Part shown: piece after piece, positions 45,670 through 56,700 of the stretch
Layout of the letters: each line of letters starts with the position of its first letter
Numbering within the stretch: the first letter of the stretch is position 1
DNA from: Procambarus clarkii
Lineage: Eukaryota; Arthropoda; Malacostraca; Decapoda; Cambaridae
NCBI RefSeq assembly: GCF_040958095.1
Contig: NC_091181.1
Span: 30,716,029-30,780,028 of the forward strand
Length of the DNA stretch: 64,000 nt
Reading direction: 5' to 3'
Notes under the pieces: model-generated
What the model was told of the DNA's origin: nothing
Seen by the model: the letters and a program-made list of their open reading frames with translations, nothing else
Databases searched by the model: none
Program-made: the position numbers and the translations under genes

Positions 45670-45743
45670 TCAAGTACGTTTATCGAGACCACAAAATACA
45701 TCTCAAAAGGATAGCTTAGCTTAGGCTATTTCTACCCTCCACT
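45670..45743 (+). mobile_element. Ultra-short retroposon family D with 9-bp TSD
   Basis: A 74-bp, somewhat diverged copy: TCAAGTACGTTTATCGAGAC at the left, GGCTATTTCTACCCTCCACT at the right. TSD GCGATGGGT at 45661-45669 and 45744-45752. Confidence 0.87.
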
Positions 45744-46317
45744 GCGATGGGTAACTCTAGAAGCTCTGGGGAGCATAACTCTAACTCTCACAATAACATT
45801 ACCGCATACTTTTGATGTCTGGGTTAAATCTTTGTGCACTTTCAATGGCACGTGTGTTTTGTTCGGAATGTAAATATTTGCCGTAGTCACGAATGTTATC
45901 CCCGACGACATATAACACAGAATGTACTCGTGACAAAGAATATAAACACAGAAAAACGAGAGAACAAAATCTATGATCAATTATAAATTTGTTCAGGAGA
46001 ATACCGGACAGGTCCTCTAGCCTCCAATATACCAGTCACCATCCAATACCACTCAGGCTAGGTGGTGGTGCTGATCACAACTGTATATTATAAATAATAA
46101 TATATATTACACACACACACACACACCTTAGTGTGGCGATCCAGAGAGGAAATGCTCACTACATACATGGTTCTTGCCCGCCATCTGAGGAGCTGGAGGA
46201 ACTCTGCAACCTGTGACAAGTAGCCTTGTACCCTGCATGTAACCAATGTTGTAACCCTTTTTGTGTAATTACATTTTGAAATAAAGTGAGTTATATATGT
46301 ACACACACAAAAAAAAA

Positions 46318-46425
46318 AGAATAGAGGTGGTAGGAGAAGAATGTATGTGTTCAGTGAGGATCCACAAGGTCTTCTCTGAGTACTCTTTATTTTCTTCTCC
46401 GAGGCTATGGGTTCCTACACTTGCA
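46318..46425 (-). repeat. Interspersed repeat family G (reversed)
   Basis: GAGGTGGTAGGAGAAGAATG, GATCCACAAGGTCTTCTCTG: the complement of the family G blocks. Confidence 0.5.
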
Positions 46426-46493
46426 CAATATATATTATATATATAATATATTATATATATAATATATTATATATATTATATATATATGATCCA

Positions 46494-46790
46494 CCAGTAC
46501 CACCACTGGACCAGTACTGACCCCAACAGTACCACCACTGGACCAGTACTGACCCCAACAGTACCACCACTGGACCAGTACTGACCCCAACAGTACCACC
46601 ACTGGACCAGTACTGACCCCAACAGTACCACCACTGGACCAGTACTGACCCCAACAGTACCACCACTGGACCAGTACTGACCCCAACAGTACCACCACTG
46701 GACCAGTACTGACCCCAACAGTACCACCACTGGATCAGTACTGACCCCAGGACCAGTACTGACCAACAGTAGTGACCCCACCAGTACTGA
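46494..46790. repeat. 32-bp minisatellite, about 8-9 copies
   Basis: The unit is GTACCACCACTGGACCAGTA plus CTGACCCCAACA, degenerating at the right end. It is unrelated in sequence to the 32-bp array at 2.9 kb and is preceded by an AT-rich TATATTATATA tract. Confidence 0.94.
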
Positions 46791-46799
46791 CCCCTGGCC

Positions 46800-47669
46800 A
46801 ACCATCCCTATACATTTAAACCTTTTGGAAATACAGCATTGAAATTCCCAAATTCAAATGACTTCAAGAACGTTTAAAGCAAAAGTTGATTGTCAGTATA
46901 AAGTAAACACTTACCTAGTACCGGACCCGTATTAACCAAGGTAATTAATCCTCAAACTACTAAGAAATCCACGTTTATAAAAAAAAAAAATGGAGTCACA
47001 AGCACATGGGACGAACGTCCTCCCCTCGCACTCTCCACAGGTACACTGAGCTCCTTCTTCCATCACTTGATCAGGTACAACACCTTTTGACTTGTTCATC
47101 AATTATCATCATCGTATTCATCCTCTTCCTGCGTTATACATGTATATTCTAGTACACTGAATATGAGTTTAGCAAAGTGTGTATATTGGTAACATGCTCG
47201 TTAGTGAGAAGTTAAAGTGTTTGATAGGAGAATATTTGGATTAGAGTATAAGAGTAGTTGTCAACTGCGGTGGTTCTCGTCCCCAGCCGCGTTGCCCCCT
47301 GGCGGGTGTGGAGTAGGGGGTTCTCGTCCCCAGCTGGTGTGGCCAGGCCGTCGTTGCTGCCTTGGGTCAAGTTACGCGGGGCGCTGGCAAGGTCGCCCTC
47401 ACTAAACAACAACTACATCTATCGCATCATCAACACACATTTCTCATACACTCTTTAATAATATATGCGTCATTGATTTTTTTTCTGATTCATATATATA
47501 TTTCAGCAGGTAGACTTATATTGGCAAAACATGTATCAATAAGTAATCCATCATTCACTTACGCCACCACTAGTTCTTCCTCTACTGTTTATATTAAAGT
47601 AACATAATGTATAACAAGCACATAGTAAAACTATTCTATGCAGGCGACTTACATGTGTAACATTTCAAC
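46800..47669. other. No gene recognised
   Basis: AT-rich. A short local duplication of GTTCTCGTCCCCAGC lies at 47273-47334. Confidence 0.45.
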
Positions 47670-47840
47670 TTAGATTCAACAGAGCTGAAGAAGTTGTTAA
47701 ACACATGGGGCATAATCTTACTCAAGCGACCATACAAGTCATAAATACTCATACTCCGCCCAAGTAAAACAGAAACAAGTAACACTTACTAGGCCAGCCA
47801 GAGGCTTAGGGCCCGAGCAGGAATATCCCTGCTAAAAAAG
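47670..47840 (-). mobile_element. Unclassified interspersed repeat family E (reversed)
   Basis: TTCAACTTAGATTCAACAGA, CCGCCCAAGTAAAACAGAAA, AGGCTTAGGGCCCGAGCAGG: the inverse of 15480-15660. Confidence 0.65.
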
Positions 47841-48469
47841 AAAAGGTCATAAATGAAATACCAGAACAGTAAAGTGAAAGTCTGAACAAAGGAGAGGTGT
47901 GTGTATGTATATTGATACGGTTATCTCCTGCATAACAGCAGATTCTGCCTGTTCCCTGTCGATATATGTATACGTATATATATATGTACATGTATGTATA
48001 AGAGTGTGTACATGTATATATAACATAAATAATTGTGTAACTAGCGTCAAAAGATTGTTATTTGCTTAGCTAAACGAACTAGAGGGTTCAGTTCCTGAAC
48101 CGATTATGTGCCTCTGTAATCCTTTACACCATCGCCCACGGGATGGATATGGGGTGCATAATAAAGAAAAATTCAATTCATTCCTTTCGACCGCAATATC
48201 CGTATGCTTCAACATCATCAAGAAACAATAACAATACGTGCCAAAACGTATTGTCTAACCACACCTTCCACGAGAGCCGCGCACCAACAGTGTCGCCGGT
48301 TGTCCAGACGCCACCACCAAAACAACCATGATGGTCGTTATACTGCCGGTTAGCTAAAGACCCGAATTCGCGCCAGTATGACGTCACGCCCGTATAAAAG
48401 GACTTGCCTACGCCGCTGGACTACGCTCAGTGGCGTAGGCAAGGTAACCGGCGTAGGTTACAGCCGTGC

Positions 48470-48950
48470 GCCTGCGCCGGGTAAATCTACTACGGGCTCA
48501 CCAATAGCCAGTGCTACTTGCACTGCTCCTGTACCAGGTAAGACCAACGTGTCCTCTTAAAAAGAAAGTCGCTTTTGGCCGTTTTGCCCGTATGGCCGAA
48601 AATGGACGTAATTTGAAAAAAAAAAAAGACAATAAATGAGATTTTTTTTTCAACAACAGTAAGTTAAGGGTCCTCTGATAGGTTAGGTGGGCAGGAGATT
48701 CTCAAAGTTTCACAACGGTATGAAAAACGTTAATGGAAAGTTTCCTTTTCTAAGCTGGCCGAGTAAGCCGGACGACTCAAACAGAAAACGGAACAGTAAG
48801 TCATTTTTGCTAGTCGATTTCATTTCAAATTACGTCCAAATTTGGCCATAACGCGCATACGAGCCAAAAGCGGAGTTATTTTTAAGAGAACGGGTTGCAC
48901 TTCGAACTTTTTGTTCAGAGTAGCTGAATCTTAAACAACAAACGTCCAGC
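48470..48950 (+). mobile_element. Family C retroposon split by an inserted element
   Basis: The left half (CTACTACGGGCTCACCAATA up to ACTTGCACT) and right half (TTGCACTTCGAACTTTTTGT, GAATCTTAAACAACAAACG) of family C are separated by about 370 bp. TTGCACT is repeated at 48518-48524 and 48895-48901, as expected if something inserted there. Confidence 0.65.
48554..48889. mobile_element. MITE-like foldback element with about 65-bp inverted ends
   Basis: The left end CTCTTAAAAAGAAAGTCGCT and right end AGCGGAGTTATTTTTAAGAG are inverted. The similarity continues through TTTTGGCCGTTTTGCCCGTA to ACGTAATTTGAAA. The centre is AT-rich with no coding sequence. Confidence 0.75.
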
Positions 48951-49317
48951 GCAGCAGATTACCCTTCTAGTGACCATTGTTTCCGCATCCATCCTTGTCT
49001 ACGGGTGACGGTAGATGCTCATATCATTTTGTAGTATTACCTTTATCTTTATTATTAACATGAATTCACATATGTATATTTTAATCTTTATTGTGTTTAA
49101 GTCAAGTGGTTAAGGGGTTTTGTTTTCATTGATATTTATCATTGTGTAATTAGTTTTTGTTATTATTCTCTTGTTCTTTACCCGCAGCTTCCACACCGTA
49201 AAGGTACCAGCAGATTTATTTAAGTTTTTTTTTATTAATGTGTATTTGGCACAACACCTGCCCAGGATAGTACTGATCTATTCCAGATCGTCACACATAC
49301 ACTATATTATATATAAT

Positions 49318-49445
49318 TAGGGAGTACCACCTCTGGCTGGAAGGGGACCCTTAGCATCGCAGGAAACCACATATAACGCATTAGAGGGAATGTTTAGGTC
49401 CCCTCCAATACAGTGTGTGCTTTTCTCCTACCACCCCCTTCCCTT
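49318..49445 (+). repeat. Interspersed repeat family G
   Basis: AGGGAGTACCACCTCTGGCT, GGAAGGGGACCCTTAGCATC, TTCTCCTACCACCCCCTTCC. Confidence 0.5.
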
Positions 49446-49904
49446 TTTATGTATTTCATAAATATTATTACTCAAATATTTTACAAAATACAAAATATTT
49501 GAGTCACATAGCGAGGCCAAACAAGTCTTGTAATGTAGCAAGCTGATGCGGAAAACTGGTGAGGACGTCGCCTTGGACCTCTTGAAAGGAGAGGATGAAA
49601 GGGCGCTGTAGTAGCAATCTTACAATTTGGAGTCACTCCAGGTGATGAAGGCTGTAACTGTTTACCTAAATGAATATTGGGATTCAATTTCTGAGTACAT
49701 TAAGTGCCGCTAACCATTTCCACTCCCGTTGGGAAAATCATTCTAAACAATATTCACCACTTTCTCGCCATAAACTACCCACCATTTGTGTACATGTACA
49801 GTAAATGCTTTCACATGTTGCACACAGGATATAGATCCACACAGCCACAACAATTCTAAATTAGAAATTCCACTCTAGAGAACTTTGAACGGCACATGTT
49901 ACTT

Positions 49905-50045
49905 GCATCATCCACTGGCTAGAACGACCGTACATTCATCCACTGGCTAGAACAACCGTACATTCATCCACTCTCTAGAACAACCGTACATTCATCCACT
50001 CGCTCACACGACCGTACATTCACCCACTCGCTCACACGACCATAC
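49905..50045. repeat. 25-28 bp tandem repeat, about 5 copies
   Basis: The unit is CATCCACTGGCTAGAACGAC plus CGTACATT, with changes. Confidence 0.85.
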
Positions 50046-50547
50046 CACCATGGAACCCCCAAAATTCTATGAGTTACATGCTTCCGACACACACACCCTT
50101 ATGATGCACAAAGATTATGTTAATTTTTTGACTACCCTGATCAGATTCAGACCTAATGAAAGATGTCATGATGGGTAGTCAAGCTTACCTCTAAATTAAC
50201 CCCATTTACAAAACAGTACATGTGTAACAAGTATATACAACGTAGTTCTTGGGTTATAAACTTAAATAAAAGATGGGTTTCAATTAAATGAACTTGTATA
50301 GTAAAAATGTAATTAAGTAATTTTAACAAAAGGCATTTCAGTGGCTTCTTAATTTTTTAAATGGTTCAGCTGGTCCCCCATTCAGTATGTTATGCACTAG
50401 TAGAAGCTTTGAGGCGTGGACAACCAATATTTGCTTACAATGTAATTTATGAGACTTATTAATATCAGCAGAGTGGTTAAACTTGATTACAACAATTATC
50501 AAGGCAAAAAATGTATTACGAAGAGAAATTTAGTTATACTCTACTCC

Positions 50548-50553
50548 TTTATT
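50548..50553 (-). promoter_or_regulatory. CCT3: Polyadenylation signal AATAAA of CCT3
   Basis: The complement of TTTATT, lying 95 bp past the CCT3 stop codon. A canonical hexamer at a plausible distance; the cleavage site is not determined. Confidence 0.6.
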
Positions 50554-50648
50554 TGCAAAATGAAAATCCAGAGCTTTGTAAGGCAATCATAACCAAGGAG
50601 CGAAAATAAGAGAATAGTGCAGTTCACATTTAACTACACATTGCTTAA

Positions 50649-50756
50649 TTAGTCCATAGGTCCCATATCTTGTGGCACTCCTCCGCCAGATGCTTCCTCT
50701 TTGTTTTTCTTGGATCCTGATACAATGTCGTCAATCCTTAACAGCAGTACAGCAGT
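50649..50756 (-). CDS. CCT3: CCT3 coding exon 10 with stop
   Basis: 35 codons plus TAA: TAVLLLRIDDIVSGSKKNKE, EASGGGVPQDMGPMD. The RIDDIVSG motif is universal in CCT subunits, and the flexible Gly-rich tail is typical of gamma. Confidence 0.94.
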   Translation of the reverse strand, partial: TAVLLLRIDDIVSGSKKNKEEASGGGVPQDMGPMD

Positions 50757-53700
50757 CTGTAATAATTACCATAAATAATACACAGGCAAAAACTTCCATT
50801 TGTAAGTTTTTTTTTGGTTGAGGCAGCTTTGAGAATGTGCAACAGCCAGGAGTAACAGTAAATGTAATACATAATCTGAATGGTAAAGTGGAAATAAGCC
50901 CGAATAATAAATGGTAATTGTATGTCAGGAATAAATGACTGACTATTACAATATTTTAGAATTAAAAAGTTTGTTTTACCAATGCAAATTTTAAACAAGA
51001 TACACATGCATGATAATATTATAAGATACAAAAACTAAATAAATTTCAATATTGTATGTACAGTACCTCTCAAAAGTATTGATAAGAATATTTTGACAAT
51101 TCTTCAAGGAACACCAAACATAACGAACTTACCTCAACGGCAGTCTTGTAAACTTGCAATTTCACGGCAAGTGGTTCCCATATTTTAAGTTTTCTCATGT
51201 CTGACAGTTCACCAGTTTCTCCATCTACGCCCCAAAATGTTTCTCCGCTTACATGCTTTGCCCGTAAAGCTGTCAGTAACCTAATAATATTGGCTCCACA
51301 GTTTTGTGATAGAGTACGTGGAATCACCTGTAGTGCAAAATGAAACAAATAAGGATTAAAGACTATATAAATATTAAAACTATTAGTTTTATACACATTT
51401 CAATATTATTGTCAATTCTAAAAATGCACATTTAACATGACAATCATAAAGATTAAACTTTGTGATGATGAGCATTCAAAATTAAAATATTTGTTAAAAT
51501 TCCAGTTATTGCTCTATTATTATGGGATTATTTTTAAAATATGCATCTTTATATTGCGAACAATTTGATACCAAAATAAAAGAAGTAACACGGAAATTTA
51601 TGTTATCAAACTGAACGAGTATATTTTGGACATTATATGCATATACACCTGCAAGGAATTTAACACTTTTGTGCCCCTGGCATGCGCGCCGCCAACTTAA
51701 AGGGTGTGAGGGCGATTGCGCTTTGACACCGAAATGTGTATACTCGTTTCAGTTTTCTCACCTTAATTTTCATGCTACATTGTTCGTTTTGGTATCATTG
51801 TGCTCGTAGTAGAATTCCCTACAGATGTATATGCATATAATGTCCAAAAACCTCTCGTGACTCCCCACAGCATAGCCTAAAGTTGGCAAAAGTTACCCAC
51901 GAGCGCACAAAATCGGTAAAATGTGTACAGTATACTCGTTTCGGTTTTCTTGCCTTAATTCTCGTGCTACGTCGTTCGTTTTTGTATTGTGTTGACAATT
52001 AAATAAATCAAGAACAGTAAATACAGAAACCTGTAGCACCAAGCTTCTTTCGACTACAACCTAGCTTCATGTTTGCAAAGAAACCTTTCATTCTAATACA
52101 GTTTCTTCCCAGTTACCCCAGCCTACTTTTCCTACTTATGAATCAACTGTGTCTTGTCAAAGTCATCAGGGTCATCATGGATGCTTTCCATTCTCCGTTA
52201 GCACATCCACTCCAGATGTTGCGTCATTTTTACACACATCACAATAGCATGACGCATCAAATAAACAAATCCACAAGCGCCGTGACGAGGATTTGAACCT
52301 ACGTCCAAGAGCATCCCAGACATGTAATAACGTAAGGGCGAAGAGGTAGAACAGCCTATTGACATAGCTTGAGTGCATGGGGGAATTGTGCAAAACCCTG
52401 GTTTGTCTCTGAGAGGCTGCAGGATCCAAGTAAGTTCAGTAGAACTTTTGGTTTCAATTCTTTTGACCATGTTGTAGCTCAGTTGATTAAGGCAGCATCT
52501 GGGATGCTCTCGGACGTAGGTTCGAATCCTCATCACAGCCCCTGTGGATTTATTTCGTTGCACCCTCTTTTCCGTAAACTTCTCCCGTATTTTACGTGGA
52601 AAACATGTCAGTAACATTAGTCTCTAGTTAGTGATGGGAGTAGTTATTCCGTCAACCTGTGTGTATTAGTTTACGTCAGACTAAAGAAAAATCAGCAGCA
52701 CATTTACACACACTACAAAGTGGTATTACATTACCTCCAAAGCCTGGGCAAGAGCTGTATAAGGCCACTGTTTAATGCCAGACACAGATTTAGCTTTCTC
52801 CTGTAGGATCTGAGACACAGCCATTTCTACTGCTCCTCCACCAGGAAGCAAGTAAGGTTCTAATACGAGATTTCGGGCCACACCAAGAGCATCATGCAAA
52901 TTGCGCTCAACTTCATTAAGGATATCCTTACTAGGACCTCGGAGAAGTAGGGTACATGCTTTTGGATTCTTGCATTCCGTGATGAATGTGAAGTACTCAT
53001 CACCGATCTGTTGGTAAAATTTTACACACTTAATGACATTTAAAACAAGCATATAATTAGATATTACCTGGCAATATAATTTTTGTTATAAATTATTTTA
53101 TTTAGATGTTTGTCATTCTCCTTATTCGAGAAACAAACAAAACAACCATTCCTCATACAGTGTAACCTTGATTCAAGAGCATCTGTGATGAGTAAAACCC
53201 CCCTTAAAACGAGGCATGAGAGGCCCTAAAGGGTACCCATAGACCCACCCTGGGACCTCTCACATCTCTTAACTCCCTTTAAATTTAACCAAGGCCACCA
53301 CCAAACACCAGAGAAAACCAACAGGCACCCCCCCCCCCCACCATTGAAGGAGAATTTTGAGTTAACAGAATCCTCAGAATAGAAGGGAATAGATCACTGA
53401 TGGGAAATCCTGGTTTAACATCATTTGCCATCAGCAAGAAAAGGGCAGCCTCCAGAGAAAGCTCCCTTCCCTGAATCAGAAGGGGCCACAAGCCAGGAAC
53501 ACAAGCACCATGCAGGGCATCCAAACAAACAGAAAATCTGGTCCAGGGTCTAAAACAACCATTAACCAATCAGAACTGTCCTGTACTAATAAGACCCCCC
53601 CCCATGAGAAGGTGGTGTACAATTTGATACCTTATGATATCCAAAGATCTATAAACTAATAGCTTCTCCAATATAAGTGTACTGGTTTGCCAGTAGCCTA

Positions 53701-56700
53701 CAAGCTCATACTGATTACATGACCGATACCATAATTGGTGTCCCAGGCAGCCTTAAAAGTTTGACACATACATCAGTAGATTTTGTAAAATGACTAATTA
53801 CTCTCAAATTAATTATACTACACTATATGCTAGTGGAAGGTGAGGGGGTGTGTAGTGACCAGTCCATCACAAAATAAATGTAATTTCTCTTCACTTTCGA
53901 TAAATCTTAATTTTTACAAGTCTCCTCATCTGACCTGGTTACTTAACAGATGCAACAACCACGGAAAATATTGAGTAACTGTAGCTAAAATTAGGAATAC
54001 GTGCAAGTCGACTCACCTTCTTGACCTCGAATAGTCCTGCTCCAGTACCTACATCCTCCTCTTTCAATTCCTCCGTGCGATTTGCGATGGTTGCCCCACA
54101 AGCGCGTGCAATTCGATTGTTATCAGATTTTTTAACACGCCTGATGCAGGTAATACCAGCCTTAACAAAATAGTGTTGAGCCAAGTCTGAAACACCTTTC
54201 TCAGTGATGATAAGATCTGGTTGCAAAGCAATTAAATCTGCACACAAGGATTTGACATGTTCTTCTTCTATTTCCAACATCTGCAAGAAGTTAAAGAACA
54301 TGTATTTTGGTTTCCATTTTCACACAATATTACAAAGAAAATGCAAAGTACCAAATGAACAAACATATACGATATGGAAAAAAATCTAAAACTGACAATA
54401 CCTGATACATGCATCAAATTAGTTTTGTTTTACAAATAAAGTAATAATTATAATAAATTAAAAACTACCTGGGAAAAAGATGGAGGGAGGGGTGATGTGT
54501 ACAAGTCGAGGTTAATTTCCTCTCCGGTAGGTAACTACATCAGAACATTTGAAAATCCAGACTAAACTCATCCCAAACCCATTCCCTACTTTTAAATGCT
54601 CTATACTTTTATTACTGTCTTATAACAAATGATAGAACATTTGTGCACATTTACACCGACAATACAATCAATGAATTTGGATATAAAAAAGCATTAATAA
54701 AATATTTCCACCTCCAGATATTAGACTTTTAAGTAGCAAGGCAATATATATATATATTGTACAGTACATTACACTAGTAAGGCAAGCACAAAGGCCAGTG
54801 ACCTTTTTATGCATTTACTGATTAAATAGTTACTCTTACCTCAACACAACGCAAATTCAAATTCATCATTAATAAATTCAAATTCATCATTAAGATAAAA
54901 ATAAAAGAATTATATAATTCACCAAGAAATTATGGAAAATATTGCATACAAATTAAGGCAATAAAAAATAGGGCAATATTCTGGCAGTGTCAATCTGGAT
55001 TATTTTACAGCATTTGAAAGTTTCAAGTCCCTAGTTCTAAATCTATAATTATTGTTCTGGTATTCACAATCCCCTTTCAAACTCTTAAGGATTTCAGTAT
55101 ACTGAGGTTCCTCTATATTAATTACATACCTTTGTGAAGTCCTGTCTCAGAGGAAAGTTCCACATTGGTTTGAGATTCTCCTTTCTTGTACTCTAGGGGA
55201 CAGTCGAGAAGAATAATACGTGGATTTTCAATGCGCCGCTTCATTCTCTGATGCGTGACATCTTTATTTACCATGATACCTGTCAAAACTTGACAATCCT
55301 CAATTTTACCGCCAGGGATCTGTAAATAAGAAAGAACAACGTGGGTGATTTAAATGGCAGTGATAAATGATAAGGGCAAGCTGTCACTTAAAAACATACA
55401 GCATTATTATTTTGTATATTTACCACTAAGAAAATATTTTATTTTGTTGGACCAAAATGGTTTGTAAGTCATTTTGAAGACTTGTTCTGTGATAAGTACA
55501 GTACATCAAAATAACATTGAAGAACGTCTAAACTGGCTTCATTGTGCATGTTGTACTAAGTACACTCTCCACAACAGTCATATGGAAACAGGACAATTAC
55601 AATCTAACATTTGAATCACGAACAGCCTCTACTCAGACTTTCACCTTTAGCAGCAAATCCCAGCAAATTAGTATTAATTCAATGTTGAATACCAGAAAAC
55701 ACCTCACCTTCTCAATTCTTGCCCATTTTTTTATATCAATTTCCTTTTGGCCTCCTTCTTCTGTGGTGACAGTCTTGACTGCTTGCAAGGCAATTGAACA
55801 TGCCAAAGTCCTGCATACTGACCCATGAACTTGGTGCCAATACATGACTTTATAACTTCAATTGTCTGCTCCTCACTGTTAAGGTCGACTGGTATACTAG
55901 TAGATTGAAAAAAATAAATATAAATACATTTAACTTCCCATACCTCCACACACACACACCTGATGCACCAGTTATCAAGTACATTACAAAATTACAAGAA
56001 ACTAGTATCTTACATGAACAACAATAATGGCACCACAAGGAACATATCGATTATTAAAGTAGAGAACATCATTATTAATTTGATTACATATCTGCCACTA
56101 CATATATATTGAACATCTAAATTTTAAAGAAAAATAAATAACACCACAGTAAATCAAAAAGAAATCTGCACTTCATTTCCCATTAATCCCCATGTTTTTT
56201 CTATGACCGAGAAGAAAGAACACTGAATGTAATAAAATGAAACTTTCTGCAGGGAAGCCTGCAGTAAATCATGCCTGACTACTTTTGCCAGCCTACCAAG
56301 AACAGAGAGCCTAACACTGGTACTCTCAATAATGGCAATGGACACATAGGGATTCAGGTTGCCCCACCATAAAAGCAACCCAACATATCACCAAAATAAA
56401 CAATGCTCTTTGATCACAACTAGGATAGGAAACCAACTAGCTATGCACAACAAACATTTTTTTCACTTGACTGCCTAATCAGTATTCACCCTTGTGAATG
56501 CATTTGAGAGATTTATTTTGTTAACCTCTACAAAAATAGCACGTACTACGATTATTAAATTACAGTCTAAAAACAACGTTTAGCATCAATTTTCAAGCAT
56601 CTGTTTTTCGACAGCATCAGCTAGCAAGTTGGCATCGGTACAAATTTCCACAAGTATTCTTCATTTTATATAGGCGTGAAATCGCATTACAGTAACACAA

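Noticed and set aside
53285-53569. Minus-strand frame in CCT3 intron 7
   Set aside because: No family resemblance and it lies within an intron with good splice sites on both sides.
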